Positions 28,915-40,701 of a stretch of 64,000 bases of DNA are shown here, piece after piece. Location of the stretch: positions 3,794,324-3,858,323 of the forward strand of contig NZ_ALVU02000001.1 in NCBI RefSeq assembly GCF_000332075.2, read 5' to 3'. Both the position numbers and the translations under genes were made by a program. Under the pieces are notes generated by a model that worked only from the letters and a program-made list of their open reading frames with translations, was not told the DNA's origin and ran no database searches. Source of the DNA: Synechocystis sp. PCC 7509. Its GTDB lineage: Bacteria > Cyanobacteriota > Cyanobacteriia > Cyanobacteriales > Chroococcidiopsidaceae. Position 1 is the first letter of the stretch. Each line of letters opens with the position of its first letter.

Positions 28915-30051
28915 TTGTTATTAACTGACATTATTGTTAATCGGATTAAGGCAAAATGCGATCGCGCTATTACCTTTGCCGAATTTATGGAGTTGGCGCT
29001 ATACCATTCCCAGTATGGCTATTACACTACAAAAGCTGTAGATATTGGGGCGCAAGGTGATTTTTTTACGTCTCCGCATCTGGGAAAAGATTTTGGCGAA
29101 CTATTAGCAGTGCAATTTGCCCAAATGTGGGACATTATGGGGCAACCTGTACCGTTTACCCTGGTAGAAATGGGCGCGGGACAAGGTATTTTAGCGGTAG
29201 ATATTCTTAAATACTTATACAAGCACTACCGCGAGTTTTTTAACGCCTTACAGTATGTAATTGTTGAAGTTTCTCCAGGTTTAAAGCAGCAACAACAGCA
29301 GCTTTTGCAAGGTGTAGCCGATAAAGTTAAATGGTGCAGCTTAGAAGAAATACCAGCTAATTCAATTATTGGCTGTTTTTTTTCTAATGAACTTGTCGAT
29401 GCCATGCCTATTAATTTATTTTCCCTGCAAGATGGGAAATTAGGGGAAATATATATAACTCTTGCTGAAGACGACAGTTTTATAGAAGTCTGTAACGCTC
29501 CCTCTACGCCGAAAATAGCTGAGTATTTCGATTTGGTAGGAGTAAACTTAGCGCAATTAGCAGGAAATTATCGCAGCGAGATTAATTTAGCCGCTTTGGA
29601 ATGGTTGAGTACAATAAGCCAAAAATTGCAGCAAGGGTATTTGTTAACTATCGATTATGGCTACACGGCGGCGCGTTATTACAATCCGATGCGAAGTCAA
29701 GGAACTTTACAGTGTTACTATCGCCACCAATACCATAACAACCCTTATATCAATATTGGTGAGCAAGACATCACGGCTCATGTAGATTTTACTGCTTTAG
29801 ACCTTTGGGGCGATCGCTGTGGCTTACAAAAAGTAGGATTTACTCAGCAAGGATTATTTTTGATGGCGTTGGGGTTGGGAGAAAGAATAGCGGCAATTTC
29901 TACCGATAACGCCAATAATTTATCCCAACTACTTCAACGCCGCGAAACCTTACATCAACTAATAAATCCTCAAGGATTAGGCGGGTTTGGCGTTTTAGTC
30001 CAATCTAAAGGATTATTGCCTAGTATTCCCTTAACAGGCTTAACGGCTTAA
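28915..30051 (+). CDS. Class I SAM-dependent methyltransferase, MidA/NDUFAF7 family
   Basis: A 378-residue protein of the MidA (DUF185) family. Characteristic are ITFAEFMELALYHSQYGYYT, GDFFTSPHLGKDFGELLA, the SAM motif LVEMGAGQGILAVDIL, FSNELVDAMPI, and LTIDYGYTA. In mitochondria the family methylates an arginine of the complex I subunit NDUFS2, the homologue of NdhH. The gene immediately upstream here is ndhH, which makes an NDH-1 substrate attractive but unproven. The start is TTG 28915. Confidence 0.85.
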   Translation: MLLTDIIVNRIKAKCDRAITFAEFMELALYHSQYGYYTTKAVDIGAQGDFFTSPHLGKDFGELLAVQFAQMWDIMGQPVPFTLVEMGAGQGILAVDILKYLYKHYREFFNALQYVIVEVSPGLKQQQQQLLQGVADKVKWCSLEEIPANSIIGCFFSNELVDAMPINLFSLQDGKLGEIYITLAEDDSFIEVCNAPSTPKIAEYFDLVGVNLAQLAGNYRSEINLAALEWLSTISQKLQQGYLLTIDYGYTAARYYNPMRSQGTLQCYYRHQYHNNPYINIGEQDITAHVDFTALDLWGDRCGLQKVGFTQQGLFLMALGLGERIAAISTDNANNLSQLLQRRETLHQLINPQGLGGFGVLVQSKGLLPSIPLTGLTA

Positions 30052-30137
30052 AAAGTTCTATTATCCTTCGACAACACGAGCTTTTTTTACTCCAAAGTAA
30101 TTAAATTAAAACTGATACCGTAACAAAAAAGCTAATT

Positions 30138-30233
30138 ATGACTCCCCACGATTTATTTATGCTGGTACTGCTACTTTCCCCTGGGATTTTGCTATCGGTG
30201 ATCATTATGGCGACTTTTGCGGCTGGCGGTTAA
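30138..30233 (+). CDS. 31-residue predicted single-pass membrane protein
   Basis: The frame encodes MTPHDLFMLVLLLSPGILLS followed by VIIMATFAAGG, then stop. It is one hydrophobic helix with a short polar N-terminus, like the tiny subunits of thylakoid complexes, but I do not recognise it as a named subunit. It lies alone in the 237-bp gap between the MidA-like and dehydrogenase genes, with no strong ribosome-binding site visible. Confidence 0.45.
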   Translation: MTPHDLFMLVLLLSPGILLSVIIMATFAAGG

Positions 30234-30288
30234 TTTAACTACAGATATTTTTACGTGACATCTACAACAATAAGCTGGAGGTACACAA

Positions 30289-31278
30289 GTGAAAGTTGCT
30301 GTCTTCAGCACCAAGTCTTACGATCGCACTTTTCTAGAAGCTGCTAACACGCAAAGTAAACACGAGTTAGTTTTTCTTGAACCCCGTTTAAGTTGCGAAA
30401 CTAGCGTATTAGCTACAGGTTCGCAAGCGGTTTGCGCTTTTGTCAACGATGAATTAAACGCTCAAACTCTTAGCAAATTGGAAAGTTTGGGCGTAAAATT
30501 GATTGCTTTGCGATCGGCGGGTTTCAACAATGTAGATTTAGTAAAAGCCGAGGAGTTAGGACTAACTGTTGTCCGCGTACCCGCCTATTCTCCCTATGCT
30601 GTCGCCGAACATACTATAGGTTTAATTCTCGCTCTCAATCGGCGCATACCTCGCGCTTACAACCGCGTCCGCGAGGGAAATTTTTCTTTAGAAGGGCTTT
30701 TAGGCTTCGATCTTCATGGTAAAACAGTGGGGATCGTAGGTACAGGCAGAATTGGCACTATTACAGCCCAAATATTGCTTGGTTTTGGTTGCAAAGTGTT
30801 GGCTTACGATAATTCGCCTCCAGATAACAAAATTCTAGAATATGTATCGTTTTCTGAATTACTAGCGGCGGCGGATATTATTAGTTTGCATTGTCCTTTA
30901 ACTGCTGATACTCATCACCTAATCAACGCCAAAACTATAGCGCAAATGAAAACAGGTGCTATGCTAATCAACACAAGTCGCGGCGCTTTAATTGACACCA
31001 AAGCGGTAATTATTGGCTTAAAATCAGGTAAAATCGGCTATCTTGGCTTAGATGTTTATGAAAAGGAGGGAGATTTATTTTTTGAGGACTTCTCAAGTGC
31101 GGTGATTCAAGACGATCTTTTTGAGCGTCTATTAACCTTTCCCAATGTTCTAATCACCGGACATCAGTCGTTTTTCACTGCTGAAGCCTTAAAAAGTATT
31201 GCTGAAACCACTTTGTCAAATATCTCTGACTTTGAACAAGGACTACCATGCTCTAATCAAATTAAGATTCAAGACTAA
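30289..31278 (+). CDS. D-2-hydroxyacid dehydrogenase (D-lactate dehydrogenase-like)
   Basis: A 329-residue NAD-dependent dehydrogenase, probably reducing pyruvate to D-lactate. Seen: [36 protein letters not shown], the nucleotide-binding [20 protein letters not shown] with the substrate-binding Arg, DVYEKE, and [13 protein letters not shown] with the catalytic His. The residue set matches the D-lactate dehydrogenase subgroup (FFxxDhS-type region). It starts with GTG after a GGAGG-type ribosome-binding site. The substrate is inferred from the family. Confidence 0.9.
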   Translation: MKVAVFSTKSYDRTFLEAANTQSKHELVFLEPRLSCETSVLATGSQAVCAFVNDELNAQTLSKLESLGVKLIALRSAGFNNVDLVKAEELGLTVVRVPAYSPYAVAEHTIGLILALNRRIPRAYNRVREGNFSLEGLLGFDLHGKTVGIVGTGRIGTITAQILLGFGCKVLAYDNSPPDNKILEYVSFSELLAAADIISLHCPLTADTHHLINAKTIAQMKTGAMLINTSRGALIDTKAVIIGLKSGKIGYLGLDVYEKEGDLFFEDFSSAVIQDDLFERLLTFPNVLITGHQSFFTAEALKSIAETTLSNISDFEQGLPCSNQIKIQD

Positions 31279-31490
31279 GGTACTGGCATTCACTCTAGGA
31301 ATAGAAACTTTAGTTTTTACTACTAGCGCTATCTACCTTGAAGTTGATGAATCCTTTTTTGAGAGCAAGTAAGGTAAAACAATAGTTAAAACCGTTTTGT
31401 CTCTTTTCGAGGCGGTGCTGATAGCCAAGATATCGCCTACTAAACGATCTGGGCGTTGTCCCTATCCAAAAATCAACCTAGTAAAAAATT

Positions 31491-31910
31491 ATGGAATCCC
31501 AACTGCAACAACAAGAATACACCGATACCCAAAATATTAAGGTATCAGCCCCAGGAACTATGGTTACTATAGAGCCAAATACAGAAGATAAATGGACAGA
31601 GGTAGGCTCTCAAGTTTCAGGATTTTTAGCTCAATTACCCGAAATAATCGGCAATTTTTGGGAAAGTTACAAGCAACCAATCACTAGCTTGGGATTAATT
31701 TTTGCGGCAATTATTACTGTTAAAGTTGTACTTGCAGTAATTGACGCTCTAAACGATATTCCCCTCTTAGCACCAACTTTTGAACTAATTGGAATTGCTT
31801 ATTCTGCATGGTTTATCAACCGCTACTTGCTTCAAGCCTCAAATCGTCAAGAATTGGCGCAAGAAATTGAAAAATTGAAAGGAAAAGTAGTTGGCAGTCA
31901 ACAAGTGTAA
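31491..31910 (+). CDS. CAAD domain membrane protein
   Basis: A 139-residue protein with two central hydrophobic segments (about 63-82 and 90-112) flanked by amphipathic helices and a charged C-terminal helix. It shows the CAAD pattern WESYKQPITSLGLIFAAIITVKVVLAVIDALNDIPLLAPTFELIG, abbreviated here by key residues Pro-Leu-Leu-Ala-Pro. CAAD domains are found in cyanobacterial aminoacyl-tRNA synthetases and in stand-alone and plastid CURT1 proteins, which anchor to or curve thylakoid membranes. The stand-alone form here is of the CURT1-like type. Confidence 0.85.
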   Translation: MESQLQQQEYTDTQNIKVSAPGTMVTIEPNTEDKWTEVGSQVSGFLAQLPEIIGNFWESYKQPITSLGLIFAAIITVKVVLAVIDALNDIPLLAPTFELIGIAYSAWFINRYLLQASNRQELAQEIEKLKGKVVGSQQV

Positions 31911-31933
31911 TAAATAGCGTACTTTTTTAAATA

Positions 31934-31972
31934 AATAAGCGATCGCACATACAATAAGTGCGATCGCTTATT
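31934..31972. terminator. Bidirectional hairpin whose arms contain HIP1
   Basis: AATAAGCGATCGCAC and its complement, 15 bp, with a 9-nt loop and a T-rich run, lie between the convergent CAAD and SLH genes. Each arm carries the octamer GCGATCGC. Confidence 0.75.
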
Positions 31973-31973
31973 T

Positions 31974-32921
31974 TTATTTAGTATTCCCTACATAGGGCGA
32001 CTCTATTGGCTGTAATTTCCCCTGTTGTACCATTGCTTGATAAATTATCGCCGCCACTTCAGCGCGGGTAGCATTACGGTTAGGTGCTAGGATATTGCGA
32101 TCGGGATAATTGGCTATAAGTCCGGCATTTGTTGCGGCAGCTACTTTATCTTTCGCATAATTGGGAATTTCGTTAGCATCCCCGTAAGATGGCAAAACTG
32201 ATTGAGAATTAGCAGCAGCCGGAAGTTTTAAACCACTAGCAATCGCTACCAAAACTTGCACTCTGGGAATTTCTTGAGTTGGGCGGAAAACATCTCCCGG
32301 ATAGCCTTGTAAAAACCCGGTATTTGTGGCGCTATTAATTGCCGGAATCCCCCAAAAATTAGACTCAATATCTTGATATTTCGTTATCCCTGGGACAGAC
32401 TGATTATCAAAAGCATCTTGCAACAATGCGGCAAATTCCGCACGAGTTATGGTTTGATTCGGGCGAAAATAGTCCCCAGCATAGCCATTAACAACCCCAC
32501 TGGCGGCTAAAGCATGAATATAGGGACGCGCCCAGTAATCCGGGGGAACATCAATAAAAGTAACCGCCGTCCCTTCTCTTGGAGTTGGAGAGGCTGCAAC
32601 GGTTGTATTGGGTACGACTACAACTGGAACTTGCGATCGCATCTGTGGGACTTCAACAGGGGCAATAGAAGAGCTAACACTAGGTGCTAAGGTCGGTACA
32701 GGAATACTTTCGTCATTGGGAGACGGTACAAGTAAAGGAATGGTATTGACTTCGCTACCTGATAATATGCGATCGAGGTTTAAAGTTTCGGGGTTGCGAG
32801 ATAGCGACCACCAGAGAATCCCGCCTATAGCGCTAAAAGCAACCAAAATTCCGATAAAATCATCAAAGCCTAAAGGTGTTTTGTCCGATGACGAAGGATC
32901 GGGCGGTAAAGAATTTGTCAT
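31974..32921 (-). CDS. S-layer homology (SLH) domain protein with N-terminal membrane anchor
   Basis: A 315-residue protein. A hydrophobic helix at about 23-42 follows a short cytoplasmic N-terminus; then comes a Pro/Val/Ser-rich linker (55-115). Three consecutive SLH repeats follow, each with the pattern of an aromatic, a hydrophobic helix and GYxGDxFRPNxxITRAE: near 124-165, 185-225 and 240-300. SLH repeats bind cell-wall polymers. It is convergent with the CAAD gene and 75 bp downstream of hom. Confidence 0.88.
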   Translation of the reverse strand: MTNSLPPDPSSSDKTPLGFDDFIGILVAFSAIGGILWWSLSRNPETLNLDRILSGSEVNTIPLLVPSPNDESIPVPTLAPSVSSSIAPVEVPQMRSQVPVVVVPNTTVAASPTPREGTAVTFIDVPPDYWARPYIHALAASGVVNGYAGDYFRPNQTITRAEFAALLQDAFDNQSVPGITKYQDIESNFWGIPAINSATNTGFLQGYPGDVFRPTQEIPRVQVLVAIASGLKLPAAANSQSVLPSYGDANEIPNYAKDKVAAATNAGLIANYPDRNILAPNRNATRAEVAAIIYQAMVQQGKLQPIESPYVGNTK

Positions 32922-32996
32922 ATTAACAGCAAAAGAATATAGCCAAATTAAGCCACTATCTAGGGCTTCGGCGATACCTCTTTTGGGTAGGTTTTT

Positions 32997-34283
32997 CTAC
33001 AATACTCTTAATAAACTAGCAATGCTACTTATGGCGGGTAAAGCCCGAATTTCTGCTAAAGAAGCGTTAAAATCGCCTTCACGGACATCATGAGTTACAA
33101 CCACAATTTCCGCCAAATTATCGTGAATACCTGTTTGTACCACTGATTCTAAACTAACACCACAGTTACCGAAACAAGTACCTAATTTTCCAATTACACC
33201 CGGATGATCTTGAGTGAGAAAACGAGCATAAAAGCGCGTTACAAGGTCTTCCATCGGTGCTTTTTCACAATATTCTTGATGAGAGCAACTCATCAAAGGA
33301 TGGGGTTTAGTAGTACCAGTTTTTAATGTTGCAGCGATCGCCAATATATCCGATACTACTGCACTAGCCGTTGCTCCCGCCCCCGCTCCTGGCCCAAAAA
33401 ACATTACTTGTCCCAGAGGTTCGCCTTCTACCAAAATGGCGTTGTACACCCCGTTAATGCTGGCTAAAGGGTGGCTTTGCGGTACTAAAGTCGGATGGAC
33501 GCGCAAAGATAAACTGTTGCTAGAGTGGGCTTTTTTGGCAATGGCAAGTAATTTAATTACAAAACCTAGTTTTTCAGCATAATTTATATCTGCTTTGCTG
33601 ACATTGCGGATACCTTCACAGTAAACATCTTGTAACTTTATGCGTCCGCCAAAGGCTAAAGAAGCCAAAATCGCAATTTTATCGGCGGCATCTAATCCAT
33701 CTACATCGGCGGTTGGATCGGCTTCAGCGTATCCTAGTTGTTGAGCTTCGGCTAATACTTCGGCAAAATCACTACCGCGATCGCGCATTGCCGTCAAAAT
33801 ATAATTTGTCGTCCCGTTAACAATGCCTGTAACTGCCGTAATCCGATTTACACTCAAAGATTGCTTTAATGGTTGAATAACTGGGATGCCGCCCCCTACA
33901 GCCGCCTCTAACATCACATATACCCCGGCGGCATTGGCTGCTGTAAAGATTTCATCGCCAAAACGGGCAATTACGGCTTTATTGGCGGTAACAACGTGCT
34001 TGCCGTTATTGATTGCTTGTAAGATTAGACTTCGCGCAGGTTCTAAGCCGCCAATCAACTCTACAACTATATCTACGGCTGGATCTTTAACAATTGCCTC
34101 TAAGTCTGTAGTAACTACTGCCGTTGGCAAACTTACAGCACGGGTTTTATCTGGGGATTTTACCCCAACTTTGTATACTTCTACTTCTTTTAGCAACGCC
34201 TGACGACCAGTAGGATCTAATAGCAGTTGAACTGTACCTGTACCTACCGTCCCTAAGCCCAAGATTCCTACTTTAAAAGCCAC
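32997..34283 (-). CDS. hom: Homoserine dehydrogenase
   Basis: A 428-residue enzyme reducing aspartate semialdehyde to homoserine in threonine and methionine synthesis. It has the N-terminal NAD(P) motif GILGLGTVGTGTVQLL, VVELIGGLEPA, VTANKAVIA, GGGIPVIQPL, GIVNGTTNYIL, and a catalytic-region AEADPTADVDGLDAADK. A C-terminal ACT domain (DHPGVIGKLGTCFGNCGVS) provides threonine feedback. Length and domain order are standard. Confidence 0.97.
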   Translation of the reverse strand: MAFKVGILGLGTVGTGTVQLLLDPTGRQALLKEVEVYKVGVKSPDKTRAVSLPTAVVTTDLEAIVKDPAVDIVVELIGGLEPARSLILQAINNGKHVVTANKAVIARFGDEIFTAANAAGVYVMLEAAVGGGIPVIQPLKQSLSVNRITAVTGIVNGTTNYILTAMRDRGSDFAEVLAEAQQLGYAEADPTADVDGLDAADKIAILASLAFGGRIKLQDVYCEGIRNVSKADINYAEKLGFVIKLLAIAKKAHSSNSLSLRVHPTLVPQSHPLASINGVYNAILVEGEPLGQVMFFGPGAGAGATASAVVSDILAIAATLKTGTTKPHPLMSCSHQEYCEKAPMEDLVTRFYARFLTQDHPGVIGKLGTCFGNCGVSLESVVQTGIHDNLAEIVVVTHDVREGDFNASLAEIRALPAISSIASLLRVL

Positions 34284-34373
34284 AATCTGTTACCAATATC
34301 ACCAAAAACTATTGTAGAGGCGTATTTACCATACACCCCTACAAATTCAATAATTAGATCGATTGCGAACGTT

Positions 34374-34443
34374 GTAGGGGGCGACATTTTTGGGAAGAAA
34401 GATTCTTCCCAAAAGATGCCTTCGCAATGCCTTGCGCCCCTAC
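34374..34443. repeat. Interrupted copy of the GTAGGGG palindrome with a nested hairpin
   Basis: The outer arms GTAGGGGGCG and GCGCCCCTAC match the 28-bp palindrome family. Between them sits a second inverted repeat, TTTTGGGAAGAA and its complement with an AGA loop (about 34388-34414). It lies between hom and petH. Confidence 0.65.
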
Positions 34444-34471
34444 GGTTAATGTTTGTGAATCTGCTAAGGAT

Positions 34472-36296
<1,825 letters not shown>

Positions 36297-37301
36297 ATGA
36301 CAAGTTCGCCGGATAGAGTGGTATTAATTGGAGTTGCGGGGGATTCAGGGGTTGGTAAATCCACCTTTTTGCGTCGGTTATCTGACTTATTTGGGGAAGA
36401 ATTTTTGACGGTAATCTGTTTAGATGACTATCACAGTTTGGATCGCAAACAGCGCAAAGAGACAGGAATAACTGCCTTAGATCCTAGAGCAAATAATTTC
36501 GATTTGATGTACGAGCAACTCAAAGCGCTCAAGCACGGTCAAGCAATCAATAAGCCCATATACAACCACGAAACCGGAGAAATAGATCCACCAGAGCATA
36601 TAGGGGCAAATCACATCATCGTAGTAGAAGGGTTACATCCTTTGTACGATGAGAGAGTCAGAAGCTTGTTAGATTTCAGCGTGTATTTAGATATTAGCGA
36701 TGAAGTCAAAATTGCTTGGAAAATTCAGCGCGACATGGAAGAAAGAGGTCATCGCTACGAAGACGTACTAGCGGCGATCAATTCTCGTCGTCCAGACTTT
36801 ACAGCCTACATTGAACCACAGAAAAAATTTGCTGACGTAGTAATTCAAGTATTGCCTACCCAACTACTAAAAGAAGACAAAGATCGCAAAGTATTGCGTG
36901 TCAGAATGATTCAGCGTGAAGGGATAGAAGGCTTAGAGCCAGTTTACTTGTTTGACGAAGGTTCAACTATTCATTGGACACCTTGTGGACGCAAGCTTAC
37001 TTGTTCTTACCCAGGGATGCAAATGTATTATGGGCCAGATCCTTACAGTCAAGATAATGTGTCTGTTTTAGAAGTAGACGGTCAATTTGATAACTTAGAC
37101 GAAGTAATTTATCTAGAAACTCACTTGAGCAAAACTTCTACCAAGTATCAAGGAGAAATGACCCATTTATTGCTGCAACACCGCGAATATCCAGGTTCAA
37201 ACAATGGAACGGGATTATTTCAAGTATTGACAGGTTTAAAAATGCGGGCAACTTACGAACGATTGACCGCCACAGAAGCCAAAATTGCCGCCCAAGTGTA
37301 A
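36297..37301 (+). CDS. prk: Phosphoribulokinase, with P-loop Cys replaced by Val
   Basis: A 334-residue Calvin-cycle kinase phosphorylating ribulose 5-phosphate. The P-loop is GVAGDSGVGKST, with Asp/His residues in CLDDYHSLDRKQR and the ribulose-5-phosphate binding set PIYNHETG and VVEGLHPLYDERVR. Light regulation in the family uses Cys19-Cys41 (in the P-loop and in ICLDDY) and Cys230-Cys236. Here Cys41, Cys230 and Cys236 are present but residue 19 is Val, encoded by GTT in GGG-GTT-GGT. The enzyme should still be active, but the N-terminal thioredoxin-controlled disulphide cannot form. Divergent from petH. Confidence 0.97.
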   Translation: MTSSPDRVVLIGVAGDSGVGKSTFLRRLSDLFGEEFLTVICLDDYHSLDRKQRKETGITALDPRANNFDLMYEQLKALKHGQAINKPIYNHETGEIDPPEHIGANHIIVVEGLHPLYDERVRSLLDFSVYLDISDEVKIAWKIQRDMEERGHRYEDVLAAINSRRPDFTAYIEPQKKFADVVIQVLPTQLLKEDKDRKVLRVRMIQREGIEGLEPVYLFDEGSTIHWTPCGRKLTCSYPGMQMYYGPDPYSQDNVSVLEVDGQFDNLDEVIYLETHLSKTSTKYQGEMTHLLLQHREYPGSNNGTGLFQVLTGLKMRATYERLTATEAKIAAQV

Positions 37302-37370
37302 TTAGGTGCAAAGCCCCGCGTGCGCGCTTGCGCTATCGCGTTAATGAAAAGGTTTTAAAAAGCCACAATT

Positions 37371-37398
37371 GTAGGGGCGCAATGCATTGCGCCCCTAC
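37371..37398. repeat. Perfect 28-bp intergenic palindrome, copy 2
   Basis: Identical to the element at 22935-22962, with 14-bp arms GTAGGGGCGCAATG. It lies between prk and valS and is followed by TTTTTG, so it could end prk transcription. Confidence 0.85.
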
Positions 37399-37481
37399 TT
37401 TTTGCGCCTCTTTACCTTAATGTCTGCCTAGCGTATATGTCAAAATCTTAATAACAGCTTTTTTAACTTAGTATTTCTGCC

Positions 37482-40211
37482 ATGACCGCCAGTATTAACG
37501 ACTTACCCATCATTTACGACCCCAAAATCGCCGAACCCAAATGGCAGAAGTATTGGGACGATTATCAAGTGTACAAAGCTGACCCTAACCACGGGGGCGA
37601 ACCCTACTGTATTGTGATTCCACCACCGAATGTGACGGGAAGTTTGCATATGGGTCATGCGTTTGAAAGTACCTTAATTGATGTTTTAATTCGCTTCCAC
37701 CGAATGCAGGGGCGTAATACTTTGTGGCTTCCTGGAATCGATCACGCTAGTATTGCTGTCCACACAGTTTTAGAAAAACAGTTACAAGCGGAAGGTAAAA
37801 CTCGTCAGGAGTTGGGACGGGAAAAGTTTTTAGAAAAAGCTTGGGCGTGGAAAGCCCAATCCGGGGGAACGATTGTTAATCAACTCAAGGGTTTGGGCGT
37901 TTCGGTAGATTGGTCGCGCGAACGTTTCACTATGGATGAAGGGTTATCCAAGGCGGTAATAGAAGAATTTACGCGGTTGTTTGAGGAAGGGCTGATTTAT
38001 CGCGGTAAGTATTTGGTAAATTGGTGTCCCGCAACGCAATCGGCGGTCTCAGATTTGGAAGTAGAAAAGCAAGAAGTAGACGGTCATTTATGGCATTTCC
38101 GCTATCCGTTTGTAGATGATTCAGGTTTTGTGGAAGTAGCTACAACTCGCCCAGAAACCATGTTAGGCGATACGGCGGTAGCGGTCAATCCCAATGACGA
38201 TCGCTATAAACATTTAATTGGCAAAATGTTGAAGTTACCCATTGTCGGGCGCGAAATTCCCATCGTTGCAGATGAATTTGTCGATCCTACTTTTGGTACT
38301 GGCTGCGTGAAAGTCACTCCCGCTCACGATCCTAATGATTTTGCTATGGGTCAGCGTCACGAATTGCCAATGATAAATATTATGAATAAAGACGGGACGC
38401 TAAATGAAAATGCGGGAGATTTTCAAGGTCAAGATCGATTTGTAGCTAGAAAAAAAGTAGTAGAACGTTTAAAAGCTGAGGGTTTTCTAGTCAAGGTAGA
38501 AGATTACAAGCATTCTGTACCTTATAGCGATCGCGGTAAAGTACCGATTGAACCATTACTATCTACTCAGTGGTTTTTAGAAATCCGTCCTTTAGCTGAC
38601 AAAACTCTAGAGTTTTTAGACAATAAATCTTCTCCTCAATTTATCCCCGAACGCTGGACGAAAGTTTACCGCGATTGGTTAGTTAAATTAAACGATTGGT
38701 GCATTTCTCGTCAACTATGGTGGGGTCATCAAATCCCCGCTTGGTATGCTGTTAGCGAGACAGGTGGCGAAATTGCCGATAATACGCCCTTTGTAGTCGC
38801 TAAAACTGAAGCTGAAGCGCAAGAAAAAGCTATTTCTCAGTTTGGGCAAAATGTGCAATTAAAGCAAGATCCTGATGTGTTGGATACTTGGTTTTCCTCT
38901 GGATTATGGCCTTTTTCAACCTTGGGATGGCCAGAACAAACTCAAGACTTAGCCACTTATTACCCTACAGCTACCTTAGTTACAGGCTTTGACATTATCT
39001 TTTTTTGGGTGGCGCGGATGACTATGTTAGGCGGCCATTTTACTGGGGAAATGCCGTTTAAAGATGTTTATATTCACGGGCTAGTATTGGATGAAAACGG
39101 TAAAAAAATGTCCAAGTCATCCAATAATGGCATCGATCCATTATTGCTAATTGATAAGTACGGTACGGATGCTTTGCGCTATACGTTGGTTAAAGAAGTC
39201 GCCGGAGCGGGTCAAAATATCCGCCTAGAATATAACCGCAAAACTGACGAATCTCCCGCCGTAGAAGCAAGTCGCAACTTTACTAACAAGCTATGGAATG
39301 CTTCAAGGTTTGTGATGATGAATTTGGACGGTTTGACCCCGCAGCAGTTGGGACAACCGGAGACGGGCTTAGAAAGCGCCGATAAGTGGATATTGTCGCG
39401 TTTCCATCAAGCAGTAATTGAAATAAGTAATCGCATTAACAATTACGGTTTGGGAGAAGCTGCAAAAAGTTTGTACGAATTTATCCGGGGGGACTTTTGC
39501 GACTGGTATATTGAATTAGTCAAATCTCGCCTGCAACCGGAATCAACTTCCCGTAAAGCAGTACAACAAACTCTTGCTTACGTTTTAGAGGGGATTTTAA
39601 AACTACTACATCCCTTTATGCCCCATATTACCGAAGAAATTTGGCATACTCTGACTCAAAGTAGCGATCGCAACTTCTTAGGATTACAGTTGTATCCTCA
39701 ACCAGATCAGGCGCTAATCGACTTGGAATTAGAACATAATTTTGAACTAATTACTACTACTATTAGCAAAATTCGTAACCTCCGCGCCGAAGGAGATATC
39801 AAGCCAGGGGCAAAAATTCGGGTAATATTGCAAAGTGAAAATGCCAGCGAAATCGATACCCTAACTCGCATCGGACAAATTCACATTTTGGACTTAGCCA
39901 AAGCCGAAAGCTTGGAAGTTCTACCAAAACAAGCTACAGACTCTTTAGGAAATGTCATTTCTGGAGTAGTGGGGACGGTAGAACTCTTAATTCCTCTAGC
40001 AGGTGTTGTAGATACCGAGGCATTGCGAGGAAAATTGAGAAAAGCATTGGCTAAAGTAGAAATAGAAATACAATCTCTTTCTAATCGCCTAAATAACCCT
40101 AAATTTGTCGAAAAAGCCCCGGAAGAAGTAGTTAAGACTATCCGAGACAACTTACAAGAGGCTGAAAAACAAGCCCAAATACTGCGCGATCGCCTTGGCA
40201 ACTTAGACTAA
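37482..40211 (+). CDS. valS: Valyl-tRNA synthetase
   Basis: A 909-residue class I synthetase. The HIGH-type motif is [13 protein letters not shown], an editing domain contains [15 protein letters not shown] and TPAHDPNDF, the KMSKS motif is in [11 protein letters not shown], and [15 protein letters not shown] lies between them. The anticodon-binding domain is followed by a C-terminal coiled coil (about 840-905) rich in Lys/Glu that contacts tRNA. The length is normal for cyanobacteria. Confidence 0.98.
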   Translation: MTASINDLPIIYDPKIAEPKWQKYWDDYQVYKADPNHGGEPYCIVIPPPNVTGSLHMGHAFESTLIDVLIRFHRMQGRNTLWLPGIDHASIAVHTVLEKQLQAEGKTRQELGREKFLEKAWAWKAQSGGTIVNQLKGLGVSVDWSRERFTMDEGLSKAVIEEFTRLFEEGLIYRGKYLVNWCPATQSAVSDLEVEKQEVDGHLWHFRYPFVDDSGFVEVATTRPETMLGDTAVAVNPNDDRYKHLIGKMLKLPIVGREIPIVADEFVDPTFGTGCVKVTPAHDPNDFAMGQRHELPMINIMNKDGTLNENAGDFQGQDRFVARKKVVERLKAEGFLVKVEDYKHSVPYSDRGKVPIEPLLSTQWFLEIRPLADKTLEFLDNKSSPQFIPERWTKVYRDWLVKLNDWCISRQLWWGHQIPAWYAVSETGGEIADNTPFVVAKTEAEAQEKAISQFGQNVQLKQDPDVLDTWFSSGLWPFSTLGWPEQTQDLATYYPTATLVTGFDIIFFWVARMTMLGGHFTGEMPFKDVYIHGLVLDENGKKMSKSSNNGIDPLLLIDKYGTDALRYTLVKEVAGAGQNIRLEYNRKTDESPAVEASRNFTNKLWNASRFVMMNLDGLTPQQLGQPETGLESADKWILSRFHQAVIEISNRINNYGLGEAAKSLYEFIRGDFCDWYIELVKSRLQPESTSRKAVQQTLAYVLEGILKLLHPFMPHITEEIWHTLTQSSDRNFLGLQLYPQPDQALIDLELEHNFELITTTISKIRNLRAEGDIKPGAKIRVILQSENASEIDTLTRIGQIHILDLAKAESLEVLPKQATDSLGNVISGVVGTVELLIPLAGVVDTEALRGKLRKALAKVEIEIQSLSNRLNNPKFVEKAPEEVVKTIRDNLQEAEKQAQILRDRLGNLD

Positions 40212-40245
40212 ACCACTATGGGCGCACCTAGCGCCCCCAAAACCT

Positions 40246-40686
40246 ATGTTATACCTAGCCCAAGTTCTCAAACCAAAATTGTCGGGAAAAGTAGAATTAC
40301 GTCTAATCGCTCATCAACAAAGCACCTACAAATGGGAAGTAGACGAACAAGGAAAAATAATTAGTGTTGTTGAAGACTTCCCATTACAAGAAGGCGTGTT
40401 AGTTTTAGTTGAACTATCTCCTAATGGAGAAATGCAAAGCATTCAAGATGCTAAAAGTTGGGTGTTAGAGTTAGTCAAAACTTACCTAACAAGCGGCGTT
40501 ACTCCAGCTTTTTTAAAAGCCGAAACCGAAAGAGCCGAACAGTGGCGACAGTCCTTAACACTGCAAAATCAGGATTTGGCGCGACGTTCTCTAGAGGTAG
40601 AAGCTAGGCGCGAACAAATCCAGGCGTTAGAGGAAAGTTTTAAACGCGATAAAGAGAATGAAAATTCTGCTGAAGCTAATGGGTAA
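40246..40686 (+). CDS. Conserved hypothetical protein with C-terminal coiled coil
   Basis: A 146-residue protein. Its first ~75 residues look like a compact beta-rich domain (AQVLKPKLSGKVELRLIAHQ and following), and the last ~60 are charged, helical and probably coiled coil. I do not recognise a named family, but a gene of this kind next to valS is plausible in cyanobacteria. It starts 34 bp after valS on the same strand, so co-transcription is likely. Function unknown. Confidence 0.7.
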   Translation: MLYLAQVLKPKLSGKVELRLIAHQQSTYKWEVDEQGKIISVVEDFPLQEGVLVLVELSPNGEMQSIQDAKSWVLELVKTYLTSGVTPAFLKAETERAEQWRQSLTLQNQDLARRSLEVEARREQIQALEESFKRDKENENSAEANG

Positions 40687-40701
40687 TTGGTAATGACTCT
40701 A

